Below are positions 25,693 to 36,600 of a stretch of DNA of 64,000 nucleotides, piece after piece (within the stretch, counting starts at the first letter, position 1; every line of letters starts with the position of its first letter). Below the pieces are notes generated by a model. The model did no database searches. It had not been told where the DNA came from and saw nothing but the letters and a program-made list of their open reading frames with translations. This DNA is from Phycisphaerales bacterium (GTDB lineage: Bacteria > Planctomycetota > Phycisphaerae > Phycisphaerales > UBA1924). A program made the translations under genes and the position numbers. The stretch spans positions 37,585 to 101,584 of the forward strand of contig JARGPA010000008.1 in the NCBI GenBank assembly GCA_029213305.1. The letters run 5' to 3'.

Positions 25693-28212
25693 CTAAGCAG
25701 CGTCAAATCGGAAATCGGTCGGTGATTGTAAAAACGCCGTCGCGTCTGATTCAAACATTGGTTTAGAAAAATAGAATCCCTGAACTAAATCGCAACCATA
25801 CGAGACTAAGCACGCGACTTGCGTGCTTGTTTCTGCGCCCTCTGCAACAACCATCATCCCTGTGTTTTGTGCGAGCGCGATAATCGAATGCAGTACCGCA
25901 CTGATCTCACGAGAGTTTTCAAGCCCTTGCACAAAGCTTTGATCGATCTTAAGAATATCAAGATCAAACTGATGCAATAGACTTAAAGAAGAGTGACCTG
26001 TCCCAAAGTCATCCATCGCAATTAATACTCCGAGTTGACGGACACGATCGATTACATCTCCCATGTCATGACGAGGATCAATAACAGTGGATTCTGTGAT
26101 TTCGATTTTGAGTTGATGTGGTTCAATACCAGTAGACTCAATCGCTTCCTGAACAGTGTCTAAAAACTCTGGATGGATGAGTTGTCGCTTTGCGACATTC
26201 ACATTCATTGAAATTGATTTGTTGTTGCTTGACTGATCGCTCCATCGCGCAAGTTGCTCGCACGCTTCACGAAGAATCCAAGCACCGATTTCAACGATTT
26301 GACCAGTATCTTCTGCGATCGGGATGAACTGTTCTGGACTTACGATACCAAGTTCAGGATGATCCCAACGGATCAACGCTTCGAATCCATTTATTGACAT
26401 GTCTTCCAACAGAATGATCGGTTGATACATCACTCTCAACTGATTTCCTGAGATTGCAAGATTCAGATCTTCTTCAAGTTTTAAGCGTCGCTTTGCGTCT
26501 TCAAACATGACTTCATCGAAGACGACGATCTGACATTTTCCTGCGAGCTTTGCTTCATACATTGCAGAATCAGCGTCGCGAATCATTTCATCTGCATTGT
26601 TGTACCGAGCGTGGGCGTTGATGAGCCCGATACTCGCAGTAGAAACGATCCGATGCCCCTCGATGATATGAGGTTCTTCGAAAACTTGGAGTAATCGATC
26701 CGCAGCTTCGTATGCATGTTGTTCTGATTCAACGGGTGAAATCATGACAACGAATTCGTCGCCTCCGAATCGAGCGACAAGGTCTGTCTCTCTGAGTTGC
26801 GTGCGGAATCTCTCTGCAATTGAGCAAAGCAAAGCATCCCCAGTAGCATGTCCAAGCGAGTCATTCACAACTTTAAATCGATCAAAGTCGAAGAACAATA
26901 CAGATACTAAGTGTTCCGGTTCTTCGTGAAACTGCTCGAGTGCTCCATCAAGAGCTTTTACTAATACATCTCGATTCGCAAGACCTGTAAGTCGATCATT
27001 CTCGGCGTCGTGTGTGAGTTGGCTGTTGGCATATTCCAGTTCTACTGTGCGCTCTGCGATCATCGAATCAAGGTGATCGATCTGTTGTTTCATTGATACG
27101 CGCATTGAATCGACTGCGCCTTGAAGTTGACCAATTTCGTCGTTGCGATTGATTTCAAACTCGTGCCAGACATCTCCGTCGGCGACCTGCTCTGCCGCTT
27201 GGACGACAGATCTGAGAGGATTCCAAAATTGGCGCCCGATTACGTGAACCAGAACTGCAAGACTAACAAGCCCAAACCCACTGACAAACATAAACAAGCG
27301 AAACTGCGCTCGTAAGGGCGCTGTAACTTCTTGACGATCGATCTCAACTGCAACAACCCAGGGTTGAACCCGTGACGCGTGATACGCGCCGAACACATCG
27401 TTATTGTCGTTGCGAGTGAACCAACCAGTGACTGTATTTCCACTAGCAATTGCCTGTTGCACGCCGTTACTTGAGAGATCGCTCAGTTTGTAGTTGGATT
27501 TGAGATGTACCGCTCGATATCCATCAGTTGTCGCGAGATAGAGCTTACCTGTTTCTCTGAGTACAAAATTATCATCGAGCAACTCGGTAATAAAATCAAT
27601 CGCGATCTCAAAGACAACAACCCCTATCGCATCTCCAGACGCATTGCGGATTGGGCTCAGAACAAGTTGATGAAAATGATCTTTGTCATCATTTTCCAGA
27701 AAGCCTGTTACTGTTGTACGTATGAGCCCTTCAGAATATTTCGCGTTGAGTAAAGTATCCGAAGGAGGAACAAGATTTTGCTCTACGGCATCTGCGGAAT
27801 CATCACAATACTCATTACCTGAGATCAGCACTTTGTTTCCAGAGATATCCATGATGTAGATATCATGGATTTGATCTTGAAGATTCTCTTGGAACACGAT
27901 TAGGTCTTCTAACGCTTCATCTCGTAATGAAGATGAAATAGTCTTCCCTTGTGGAACCGAATTGATGTAATCAGAAATGGAGTTCAACTGAGATAGAATT
28001 TGAGCGTCCGATTTTAGAGATTCAATGTGATCAAACAAGATTGTCTCTCGGCTGATAACGCTCTCTGTTAGTTCGCCTGAGATTGTGTCGAGCATGAATC
28101 CTCTGGATTGCTCATTGATAAGTCTCATCGCAAACAACATAGGAATCGCGCCAGCAATCACAAACATGATCACCAACTTCGTCTTAATGGATTTCAGTCC
28201 CAATGAAATCAT
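25693..28212 (-). CDS. Membrane sensor with Cache, HAMP, GGDEF and EAL domains
   Basis: This 839-residue c-di-GMP enzyme has membrane helix 1 (about 13-30), a double-Cache-like periplasmic sensor (about 35-300), membrane helix 2 (about 306-326), HAMP (about 328-385), GGDEF (about 400-565) and EAL (about 580-830). The cyclase site FGGDEF is intact (483-487) and the inhibitory site RETD (474-477) lies five residues before it. The phosphodiesterase side keeps EALIRW (611), ITESTV, DDFGTG, KIDQSF, EGAET and QGFYFSKP, so both activities may be real. Signals bound by the Cache domain would switch between making and destroying c-di-GMP, which in turn often governs polysaccharide export. The polysaccharide locus lies nearby. 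GAGGA precedes the ATG. Confidence 0.95.
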   Translation of the reverse strand: MISLGLKSIKTKLVIMFVIAGAIPMLFAMRLINEQSRGFMLDTISGELTESVISRETILFDHIESLKSDAQILSQLNSISDYINSVPQGKTISSSLRDEALEDLIVFQENLQDQIHDIYIMDISGNKVLISGNEYCDDSADAVEQNLVPPSDTLLNAKYSEGLIRTTVTGFLENDDKDHFHQLVLSPIRNASGDAIGVVVFEIAIDFITELLDDNFVLRETGKLYLATTDGYRAVHLKSNYKLSDLSSNGVQQAIASGNTVTGWFTRNDNNDVFGAYHASRVQPWVVAVEIDRQEVTAPLRAQFRLFMFVSGFGLVSLAVLVHVIGRQFWNPLRSVVQAAEQVADGDVWHEFEINRNDEIGQLQGAVDSMRVSMKQQIDHLDSMIAERTVELEYANSQLTHDAENDRLTGLANRDVLVKALDGALEQFHEEPEHLVSVLFFDFDRFKVVNDSLGHATGDALLCSIAERFRTQLRETDLVARFGGDEFVVMISPVESEQHAYEAADRLLQVFEEPHIIEGHRIVSTASIGLINAHARYNNADEMIRDADSAMYEAKLAGKCQIVVFDEVMFEDAKRRLKLEEDLNLAISGNQLRVMYQPIILLEDMSINGFEALIRWDHPELGIVSPEQFIPIAEDTGQIVEIGAWILREACEQLARWSDQSSNNKSISMNVNVAKRQLIHPEFLDTVQEAIESTGIEPHQLKIEITESTVIDPRHDMGDVIDRVRQLGVLIAMDDFGTGHSSLSLLHQFDLDILKIDQSFVQGLENSREISAVLHSIIALAQNTGMMVVAEGAETSTQVACLVSYGCDLVQGFYFSKPMFESDATAFLQSPTDFRFDAA

Positions 28213-28396
28213 TCAGTTCCTCGATAGATAACTTGCGTCTCTATCAATCGACTGAGTATTAAACTCAAATCACCAGAGTCTTCATCCACTTCTAAAATAA
28301 CGAGAATGTGCGATGTCTGATTTCACTATGGGTTGATTGACCCAACATTGATATGGATCAGTATACCTATTCCCCTGAAATGGGAACTGTTATCGG

Positions 28397-29455
28397 TTAT
28401 TCATCATTGAGCATCGCGAACATATCTGCTTGCTTGTCAGCGAGATAACTTGACCGGACGAGTGGTCCGCTCACAACCATTTTAATACCTGCTGCTTTAC
28501 CAACTGTTTCGTATTCTGCAAACTCGTCAGGATGAACCCAACGATCGATAGGCAAATGGTTGCGTGTTGGTTGTAGATATTGCCCGATCGTGATGATGTC
28601 GCAAGGATCGCCTCTAGATTCATCGTGTGGATCTCGAGCACCTTCATGCTTTGCAGTCATCGCGATCAGATCATCAAAGAGCTCAAAGACTTCATCTTTG
28701 CGTTCACCGATCCCAACCATAATCCCTGTTTTTGCGACGCCGCCTTGAGCTTTGACTCGACGGAGCAACTCGATTGTTCTTTCATATCGAGCACTTGGTC
28801 GAACTGCAGGATGACATCGTTTTACAGTTTCGAGATTATGCGCCAGAATATTTGGTTTTGCGTCGATCACCATCTGGAGTGCAGCCTCGTCGCCTTTAAA
28901 ATCTCCAACGAGGACTTCGATCGACATCTGAGGACATGCTTCGCGTGTACGCATGATTGTTTCTGCCCAGATCCCTGCGCCGCCGTCTGGGAGATCATCT
29001 CGATCTACTGAAGTAATCACAATGTGCTTGAGTCCAGCTCCTCTGAGCGACTCTGCGACTCGACGGGGTTCGTCTTTATCAACAGCCCCTGGTTTCCCGG
29101 TCTTCACATTGCAGAACCCACATGCACGAGTGCAAGTGTCTCCCAGGATCATCATAGTTGCGATCCCTCGTTCCCAGCACTCTCCCATATTTGGGCACGC
29201 GGCCTCTTCACAGACAGTGTGCAGTTTGTGGGCGTGGACATTGTCTCTGGTTTTTTTGAACCCGGCGCCTCCTGGGAGTTTGGCGCGAAGCCAATCGGGT
29301 TTTTTCTTAGGATTGAGATGATGAACTGCCTCATCATTGTTGTTAAGGATCATTGATGAAAGCGAAACGATCGGCTTGAGATTCGCGATCGGGTCCCCCC
29401 CCAAACGACGCGGATGGCGATTGAGGGTTCGATTTGATTGTGGAGGGGTACTCAT
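28397..29455 (-). CDS. lipA: Lipoyl synthase
   Basis: The 352-residue radical SAM enzyme inserts two sulfurs into octanoyl groups on carrier proteins, giving lipoyl-GcvH and lipoyl-E2. It has both iron-sulfur sites: the auxiliary cluster motif CEEAACPNMGEC (C82, C87, C93) and the SAM cluster CTRACGFC (C108, C112, C115). Also present are ITSVDRDDLPDGG, the substrate-binding NLETVKRCHPAVRPSARYERT, and the C-terminal SYLADKQ-type RSSY motif (here VRSSYLADKQ). The N-terminus is longer than usual: about 50 residues precede the conserved KKKPDWLRAKLPGG, so the true start may be the ATG 34 codons later. No lipB is adjacent. It is divergent from the polysaccharide export gene. Confidence 0.96.
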   Translation of the reverse strand: MSTPPQSNRTLNRHPRRLGGDPIANLKPIVSLSSMILNNNDEAVHHLNPKKKPDWLRAKLPGGAGFKKTRDNVHAHKLHTVCEEAACPNMGECWERGIATMMILGDTCTRACGFCNVKTGKPGAVDKDEPRRVAESLRGAGLKHIVITSVDRDDLPDGGAGIWAETIMRTREACPQMSIEVLVGDFKGDEAALQMVIDAKPNILAHNLETVKRCHPAVRPSARYERTIELLRRVKAQGGVAKTGIMVGIGERKDEVFELFDDLIAMTAKHEGARDPHDESRGDPCDIITIGQYLQPTRNHLPIDRWVHPDEFAEYETVGKAAGIKMVVSGPLVRSSYLADKQADMFAMLNDE

Positions 29456-29828
29456 AATTTCGATCTCACTCAATTCGAATCGGGTCAATATGAACCTGAT
29501 CGATCGACACTCACATCCTGAAGAGCGCAACTGGCTGAAGTGCGTATTTTATACGCAGACCTTTCCCAAGGCGCATCGGGTGCGCCAGATCGAGAAAATC
29601 AGCTATATTGGCAACTCTTAACGCACACTCTCGGACCTTTTCGCGTATTTTGAGCATGTGAAATCAACCTCAAGGCTCCGACTGGTCGATGGACACTCGG
29701 AGGAGTTCATGTGCCAAAAGGGCTTGTGAAAGCTACACTCTGTTTCGAATTATGATCTTCATCGATGATCAGTCTCATATACCAGTCTCTTGACGAGTTG
29801 GAATTAGAAGAAAAGCAGGAGATGCCCC
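29456..29828. other. Divergent intergenic region between lipA and the polysaccharide locus
   Basis: This 373-base gap contains no gene I can support. It holds two perfect short inverted repeats: TGCGTAT-TTT-ATACGCA (29541-29557) and GGCGCA-TCGGG-TGCGCC (29570-29586). Neither is followed by a T-run on either strand. As the only upstream DNA for both lipA and the export lipoprotein, it probably carries both promoters, but no near-consensus -35/-10 pair stands out. Confidence 0.55.
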
Positions 29829-31382
29829 GTGCGTCAAATCGTCCAAACTCAGCCAAATAATCGTGCCAATGGCGCTCCCAAGCGTCGTATCTTCGGATGC
29901 ATATCCATCGCAGCACTCGGAGCGATGTTCTTGGGTGGATGCACCTGGGACTCATTCATGGACCCGTCTACAGTGGGTCGATGGGAAAAAACTCCAACGC
30001 GAGTCCCCATCCTTCAAACCATTGGTGCAATCGAAGATCCGAGTAAACAATGGGTCGATATCTCTGATATCACTCCGGATGATCTCATCCCGGAAACGGA
30101 CATTTATCGTGTCGGGCCGGGCGATTTCCTTGATTTAACCGTCTGGGACCTGATTACGCGAGGCCAAGCAGAGCTACTCCCTCGTCAGATTGATCAAAAT
30201 GGATACATCCAGATCCCTCAGCTTGGTCGTATTTTCGTCTCGAACATGACTGAAACAGAGGTCGCGGATGCAATCGGGGTCAAAATGGCTCCTTTGGTTG
30301 CAGACCCACTCATTTCGGTGGTTGTGCAACAGCGTCGTCAACAGATTTTCCATCTCACAGGGAATGTTGCAGCGCCTGGGCCATATTCGATCTTGAATGC
30401 TGATTTCCGTATTCTTGAAGCACTCATCGCGGCGGGTGGATTCCCTGAGTTCACACCTGAGCTTTTTGTGATTCGTCAAGTTCCTCTTAACGATGGCGCA
30501 TCGACGATTATCCCTGAAAATCCAGAAGATTTGAATCTCAACTCGCGGCCAGAAGACAACGCACCTAGCGGCGAGAGCTTGCTTGATGTCATTGATGATC
30601 TGTCAGCTCCTGGAATGATGAGCGGATCAAGATCAGGTTCAGGCAACGGATTAGTCCCGAATGTGGGATTTTCCCAGCCGAGCAATGACGAACCGATGAT
30701 TGACTTGATTGATTCAAGTCCGATCTCAACTCCTGTCTCCAACAGTGACGACTCAGAAACAGCTCCAGCGGCTCCTAGATGGCGTTTTCATGATGGACGA
30801 TGGGTTCGTGAATCGACTCCGATTGCGACGCGCAGGACGATTGATAATGAAGGCGGAATGCACCCAATTGACTCGAGAGGCGAACTCTTTACTCAACGTG
30901 TGATCCGCGTTCCTGTACAACCTCTCGTTTCAGGTGATGCTCGATACAATATCATTATCCGTCCTGGAGATGTGATTCGTGTTCCACCATCTGCGACTGG
31001 TTTCTACTACATCCGCGGCGAAATCAACCGCCCTGGCGCGTTTAACCTGCCTGCTGTAGGCAAGTTAACGCTCTTGCGAGCGATTGCAGCAGCTGGCGAT
31101 CTTGGACCAACTGCAGTCCCTGAACGAGTCGATTTGACCCGAATTGTGGGACCAAACGAGCAAGCAACAATCATGTTGAACTTCCGTGCGATGTCAGAAG
31201 GAACTCAACCTGATATCTATATCAAACCAGACGATATGATCAATATCGGAACAAAGTTCTGGGCAACCCCTCTCGCGGTCATCCGCGGCGGGTTCCGATC
31301 CAGTTATGGGTTTGGGTTCTTGCTTGATCGGAACTTTGGTAATGATGTATTCGGTGCACCTCCAACGAACCTGAACCGTTGA
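29829..31382 (+). CDS. Wza-type polysaccharide export lipoprotein (SLBB domains)
   Basis: The 517-residue protein has a basic N-terminus, a hydrophobic stretch and the lipobox LGGC with acylated C38, so it is an outer-membrane lipoprotein. The Poly_export domain follows at about 95-185 (YRVGPGDFLDLTVWD, IDQNGYIQIPQLGRIFVSNMTETEVADAI), then SLBB modules (IFHLTGNVAAPGPYSI... and, after a Pro/Ser-rich insertion at about 235-340, FYYIRGEINRPGAFNL). Wza-like proteins form the channel through which capsular or exopolysaccharide leaves the cell. The start is GTG with AGGAG about 9 bases upstream. The insertion between SLBB modules is unusually long and polar. A strong terminator separates it from the rest of the locus. 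Confidence 0.93.
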   Translation: MRQIVQTQPNNRANGAPKRRIFGCISIAALGAMFLGGCTWDSFMDPSTVGRWEKTPTRVPILQTIGAIEDPSKQWVDISDITPDDLIPETDIYRVGPGDFLDLTVWDLITRGQAELLPRQIDQNGYIQIPQLGRIFVSNMTETEVADAIGVKMAPLVADPLISVVVQQRRQQIFHLTGNVAAPGPYSILNADFRILEALIAAGGFPEFTPELFVIRQVPLNDGASTIIPENPEDLNLNSRPEDNAPSGESLLDVIDDLSAPGMMSGSRSGSGNGLVPNVGFSQPSNDEPMIDLIDSSPISTPVSNSDDSETAPAAPRWRFHDGRWVRESTPIATRRTIDNEGGMHPIDSRGELFTQRVIRVPVQPLVSGDARYNIIIRPGDVIRVPPSATGFYYIRGEINRPGAFNLPAVGKLTLLRAIAAAGDLGPTAVPERVDLTRIVGPNEQATIMLNFRAMSEGTQPDIYIKPDDMINIGTKFWATPLAVIRGGFRSSYGFGFLLDRNFGNDVFGAPPTNLNR

Positions 31383-31436
31383 TCTATCGCCTGTAAATCC
31401 GGTTTTTCACGAACTGGACTCCCTTGTGAATCGTAC

Positions 31437-31470
31437 CGATCCCTGCCCTTGGCGGGGATCGTTTATTTTT
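31437..31470 (+). terminator. Terminator between export lipoprotein and exosortase genes
   Basis: An 11-bp stem (31437-31447 with 31451-31461, one G-T pair) around a 3-base loop is followed by TTTATTTTT. It splits the locus into two transcription units or sets a ratio between them. Confidence 0.93.
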
Positions 31471-31658
31471 GCGCGTTCGCGTCGCTTGATGTCACGAAGA
31501 ATTGGCTTTATCCCGGCGATGAGTTCTTTTCGCGCCAATCATCACGGACCGGGGGAGCGGACCAAAGCGGACCGAGAATTACGCCGAAACAGGTTTACAG
31601 AGGGTTCCATCCGCCTTCCCATGATTCAGGAGAATCGAATACCCATCGTGCCAAATCC

Positions 31659-32630
31659 ATGACCAGCGTTCAATCAACATCAAGTAACTCACTCCCAAAC
31701 GATGAACCTCGTGTGATCGGTATTTTTACGCGATCCGGAATTCTCGTGACTGGGTTTGTTTTCATTTGCTTTGTTGCATTGTTTTATCGTTGGTTCATTC
31801 ATCAAGGGAAGATCAGCTTACATGCGCCTGAGGATTGGGGACACGCGTTTGTGATTCCCTTGATTTCGGGTTACATGGTTTGGCTCGCACGGGAGAAAGT
31901 TGCTCGTGCGGAAATCTCGGTGTTCTGGCCTGCGATTGTCCCGTTCATACTTGGTATGCAGGCGTACGCCTACAACTTGTTTAATGTTCAGAACCACATG
32001 CTCCAAGGGATGAGCATGATCTTGACACTTGGATCGCTTTCACTATGGATGCTCGGACCTGCAATGTTCAGGTATCTGTTTCTCCCGATTGCTTATTTAG
32101 TATTGATGATCACAATCTCTGAATCATTCATGCTCGCGATTACCTTCAAACTCCAGTTGATTGCATCACAGGGTTCGTGGCTCATCCTTAATCTCATTGG
32201 AAACCCGTTCGGATGGTTCGAAGTTGACATTGACGGCAACACCTTAATGATCCTGACAAGCAGCGGCGAATCACTCCCAATGAATGTTGCAGAAGCATGC
32301 TCAGGGATGCGGATGGTCGTAGCGTTCTATGCTCTCGCAGTTGCAGTTGCACTCATGGGTTCAACCCAGTGGTGGCAACGAATCGCACTAATCCTGCTGG
32401 CTGGCCCTGTCGCGGTTTTCATGAACATGATCCGTGTGACAGTGCTTGGTCTTTTGATGCTCGTCAATCCTGATCTGGTATCAGGTGATGCTCATACAGT
32501 CATTGGAACTCTGCTTTTAGTGCCATCCTTGGGATTATTCCTTGGGATGAGTTGGATGCTCAATCGTTTGATCTCAACAGGAGACCCGAGCGAGTCAACG
32601 ACAACAGAAAATGGAGTACAAGCATCATGA
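31659..32630 (+). CDS. Exosortase (PEP-CTERM/XrtA-type sorting transpeptidase)
   Basis: The 323-residue integral membrane protein has about eight hydrophobic helices and the exosortase triad: C214 in EACSGMRMVVAF, R259 in NMIRVTVLG, and H279 in SGDAHTVIGTLL. Exosortases cut a C-terminal tripartite signal from exported proteins and attach or release them at the surface, and typically lie inside polysaccharide loci as here. The start is the ATG at 31659; any earlier in-frame start falls inside the preceding terminator. Its ribosome site is weak (AGGAGAA is 24 bases upstream). The stop overlaps the EpsI-like gene start by 4 bases. Which exosortase subtype it is cannot be told without a profile search. 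Confidence 0.92.
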   Translation: MTSVQSTSSNSLPNDEPRVIGIFTRSGILVTGFVFICFVALFYRWFIHQGKISLHAPEDWGHAFVIPLISGYMVWLAREKVARAEISVFWPAIVPFILGMQAYAYNLFNVQNHMLQGMSMILTLGSLSLWMLGPAMFRYLFLPIAYLVLMITISESFMLAITFKLQLIASQGSWLILNLIGNPFGWFEVDIDGNTLMILTSSGESLPMNVAEACSGMRMVVAFYALAVAVALMGSTQWWQRIALILLAGPVAVFMNMIRVTVLGLLMLVNPDLVSGDAHTVIGTLLLVPSLGLFLGMSWMLNRLISTGDPSESTTTENGVQAS

Positions 32631-33562
32631 GCTCAAAGACTCCGAGAAATACTAACAAACCAACTCGATCAAAACAATCGAAAGCTATCGTGATTCTTGC
32701 GTGCCTATCCATGGTTGGAGGATCGGTTGCTATTGGTGCATATTCAAAGATCAACAATGTTCATCTTGAAAAAATCCCGATCTATGCGAAGGACAATCGA
32801 CAGGTTTCGTCGATCCCAGAACGCACTTCGAGTTGGAATCAGATCGGATCAGACCAGATTATGTCCGCAGATGTCGTCGAGACACTTGGGACTGAGAACT
32901 ACTTGTCTCGCAACTACTATCGAACAGTCGACGAAGACTCAAAGAATCCGATTGTGTTTGATTATCACGCCGCGTATTACACAGGGATGATTGACACAGT
33001 CCCTCATGTTCCAGAACGATGCTTTGTTGGAGGCGGCCTCCAACAAGGTGACTCATCTCGAGTCATGTCTCTCCCGATGGACACAACCTCATGGCGGGTT
33101 GACCCAAGTGTTCCTGTCGAGTTCGCAGGACTCAGCGGCGAAATCTTCACAGTCCGTTTAAGCAATGATTCGAATCTCAGTGATGCTCCAGGTACTCGCG
33201 TGCGATTGCCAAGAGGTGTTGCGCCAGATTCACCTATTAGGATGCGAGTCTCTGAGTTTATTGACACAGATGGGTCGAAGCTCTACGCGGGTTATTTCTT
33301 TATCGCCAACGGCGGGACGAAAGCAAACGCGAACGATGTCCGCAAGTTAGCATTTAACCTTGATGATGATTATGCATATTTCTTGAAGGTCCAACTGACG
33401 AGCGCCACTGCAAACTCGTTTGAAGAGTTTGCTCAATACGCCGGTGAACTTGTTGGAGAGCTTCTTGGAGAGACAATGCGCTGTGTACCTGATTGGGTAG
33501 AAGTCCAGAAGAAAACATATCCCCCAAACGCGAACGCAATAGGGCTTGGGGAATCGGAATAA
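32627..33562 (+). CDS. EpsI-like exosortase-associated protein
   Basis: The 311-residue protein has one N-terminal membrane helix (about 19-40, preceded by many basic residues) and an exported domain with HVPERCFVGGGL (H127, E130, C132). That matches the HxPExCy motif of the EpsI/DUF3485 domain, which in other exosortase systems is fused to the exosortase C-terminus or encoded beside it. Here it is a separate protein whose ATG overlaps the exosortase stop (ATGA), so the two are surely made together. The function of the domain is not established; a role in handling the polymer or the sorted protein is assumed. The Cys could be catalytic or form a disulfide. Confidence 0.9.
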   Translation: MSSKTPRNTNKPTRSKQSKAIVILACLSMVGGSVAIGAYSKINNVHLEKIPIYAKDNRQVSSIPERTSSWNQIGSDQIMSADVVETLGTENYLSRNYYRTVDEDSKNPIVFDYHAAYYTGMIDTVPHVPERCFVGGGLQQGDSSRVMSLPMDTTSWRVDPSVPVEFAGLSGEIFTVRLSNDSNLSDAPGTRVRLPRGVAPDSPIRMRVSEFIDTDGSKLYAGYFFIANGGTKANANDVRKLAFNLDDDYAYFLKVQLTSATANSFEEFAQYAGELVGELLGETMRCVPDWVEVQKKTYPPNANAIGLGESE

Positions 33563-33684
33563 GTATAGATTAAGATCGAAAGAACAGCTTGGAGAGGTTT
33601 TCTTCAGAGCTCTAAATAAGCAACGATTAAACGGGAAACCCCGTGATGACAGGCCGAATGACGGTCAACGAAAAGGAAGAACTG

Positions 33685-36600
33685 ATGGCATCTCGCGTAA
33701 ACAAACGGTTTGTGATCATCTTAGTAGTCGGCGTAGTCGGGCTTTTAGGCCTGCTCGTAGCGGCTTACAGTGTTGCTTATAAAAGCGCAGGCGATCTCGC
33801 AAAGCGTGGTGATAACTTCATGGCCAACGGCGAGTACAAGCTCGCAGAGCTGAGCTATTCGAAAGCTGTCAACAAAGACTCCACGAATACAGAAAACCTT
33901 GCAAAGTGGATCGATGCTCTTGAGAAGGTGATTCCTGAAACTGAGACTGAATACCGTGATCGTTACAACGGCGATTACACAGGAGCGATCCGAAAAACAG
34001 CAACCATCCTTCGAAACAATGTAGACGCGCATGATCGGTTCTTATCAATCCGTCATGAAATGCTCAACTCTTCATACTCGCGTGGTTTAGCGGATGTGCT
34101 CATCGAAGATACAAGCTCTTCATTGGCATTCTTTAATGATGATCCATCACAGGTCCAAGACTGGGAACGCTTGAAGAGATACCGCGGTCTTGCGATCACA
34201 TCAATTGCTCGTCGTCAGGGAGTGTTAGATGAGAATCAGTTTGCTCTCGCGATAGATGATCTTGAGCGAGCACTGATCGCGGATCCTGATGATGTAGAAT
34301 CTGCTGTAGGATTGATGGATATTCGTACATCAGAGGTGAACTTCTCGCGCCCTGCAAGCGACACACAAGCTCGCATCGACACACGAGTCGCAAATATTGC
34401 AGCCGCGGACGCATTCATTGCAACTCATCCAAATAACATCCGGATGATCATGCATCGTCTGCTTTTGAATGTGGATATGAGATTGAAGAACCTTGGAGAA
34501 ATCGAAGATGGCTCTGAGCGTTTGAATGCAGTAACGGAAATCTTTGAATCATATAAAACTGAACTTCAGCAGGTCGCGAACATGCTCGGATCTGAGAGTC
34601 GTGATCAGCTCACTGTTAATACGATTAACAGTTTCCTTCGTCTTGAAGTGTTTATCGACTCAGAATCAAAGCTCGCTCAGAGCCGCCGATTGATCGATCT
34701 TATGATCGAGGATGACAATGATAATGCATCATTACTTGCACTCGCAGGTCGAGTTGCCAAGGAGGCAGGAGAGCTTGACGAAGCAATCGGTTGGTACTCA
34801 CGCATTGGAGAACTTGAGACAAAGCCTTTGAGCTTTGAAGGACTCAATCAATACTACATCCAACGCAGAACACTCTTTGATCAAGCAACTATCCGTGTAG
34901 AACAAGCTGCGTCACTCGATGAGACTGCTCCACAAGCGGATATCGACGCAGCAGTCTTAAAAGCATCCGAAATGCGTGATCGATACGCATCGAGCGTTAC
35001 AGATGATGATTTGAACCTCATGATGCTCGACGGCAAGCTTGCACGAATGAACTCGAACTATGAAGAGGCGCTTCGTCTGTTTAAGAAGTTCAATGAACAA
35101 AACCAACAACTCAACCCCGATGGACTTTGGGAAGAGGGTGTTACCGCGTTACGGATTGATCAGTTCGGTGTTGCACGCAAAGCGTTGCAAGACATGATCC
35201 CACTCGACTCGAATTCACAACGCAAACAACTCGCACGCCAGGCGCTTGCGAAGATTGAGATCAAGCTCAAGAACTACGAAGCAGCAGCACAACTTTACAA
35301 AGACATTCTTGCGATTGATCCAAGTTGGACAGAGGCTGTTGAGCAGCTCGAAGCAGTCAACACACTGCTCAATCCTCAACTCCACGAAGATCCAATCGTT
35401 GCAGCTGTGCTTACTGCTCGTCAGATCCGATTAGGTTCTACTGAAACACCTGGAGATTTCGCGGGTGCGATTGAGTACCTTCGTGAAGCCGTTGAGACAT
35501 TTAATCATGAGCCTCAGGTTGCATTTGAACTCACATCATTGATGTTGGATAGTGAGGATATTGAAGGCGCACGCAATGTTGTGAACAAAGCACTTGAAGT
35601 TCATCCTGAGAGTGAATCACTGATCAAACTCCAAGAGGTACTTGTAAGAGATGACTTGATTGACATCCGTGTTCAAATCCAACGCCAGTCTGAGCGACCT
35701 GAGTTTGATAAACTCATCTCAATTGCACAACTAGCAGCGGATGGAAATCGCGAAGAACTCTTAAAGCAAACAATCGAAGACTTGAACACGATTAACCCCG
35801 ACGATCCTCGTGTGGTTGATGTGAGCTTCTTGGGCGCACTTAAGTACGGCGATATTGAAAGAGCACGCAGCATTGCGAATCGTCCAAAGAACAGTCAAGT
35901 CGAGCGATTGACTTATCAAGCTCGTATTGAGATCTCAGAGAGAAACCCTACAAAGGCAATCGAACTGCTCACCCAAGCAGCGAGTTCAGGAACTGCGGAT
36001 GCATCTGTATTCCAGTTGCTCGCAATCTTGCAACGAGATGCAGGCAATATCGACGAATCACTTCAATCGTTTGAGCGTGCATTAACAATCCGTCCTGACA
36101 ATACTTCAACGATTACTGAATATCTTTGGACCCTTGCAGTCACTGCTCGTCGTTACGACGAAGCGCTCAGTGTTGCTCGTCGTTTGCAACTCCACGGATC
36201 GACAAACCCAACCTTTATGAATCTCTGGCTCAATCTCGAAGCATTGAGCGGCGGCAAAGAAGGTAGAGATTTCGCGATCCGTCAACGTGAACGCTTGCTC
36301 GAACTCAACCCAACCAATATTGAGAACAAAGCTCAGCTTACTCGGATGTATATTCAGAATAAGCAATGGGATTCTGCGATGGAGCTCATTTTGCAGCTTC
36401 GAGCTTCAGATGATCAGCTTGCATTCGCACAACTCGAAGCTCAGTGGTACGCAGACCAAGGAACATATGAAAACCAGAGCGGTCTCGTTCTGGCAAACGG
36501 TGTCTTTGCAGAATACATCGAATCATTACCACAACCAGTGAGCCCGGAACCGTTCATTGCAAATGCCGAGTTCATGCTCAGCCGTGGTCGTCCAGACCTT

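Noticed and set aside
31449-31658. Extended N-terminus of the exosortase and another open frame from 31426
   Set aside because: Both begin inside a strong Rho-independent terminator and lack coding character; the membrane protein proper starts at 31659.
33563-33684. c-di-GMP riboswitch before the TPR gene
   Set aside because: A GGGAAACCCC hairpin recalls GEMM tetraloops, but the second helix and conserved joining sequence are missing.
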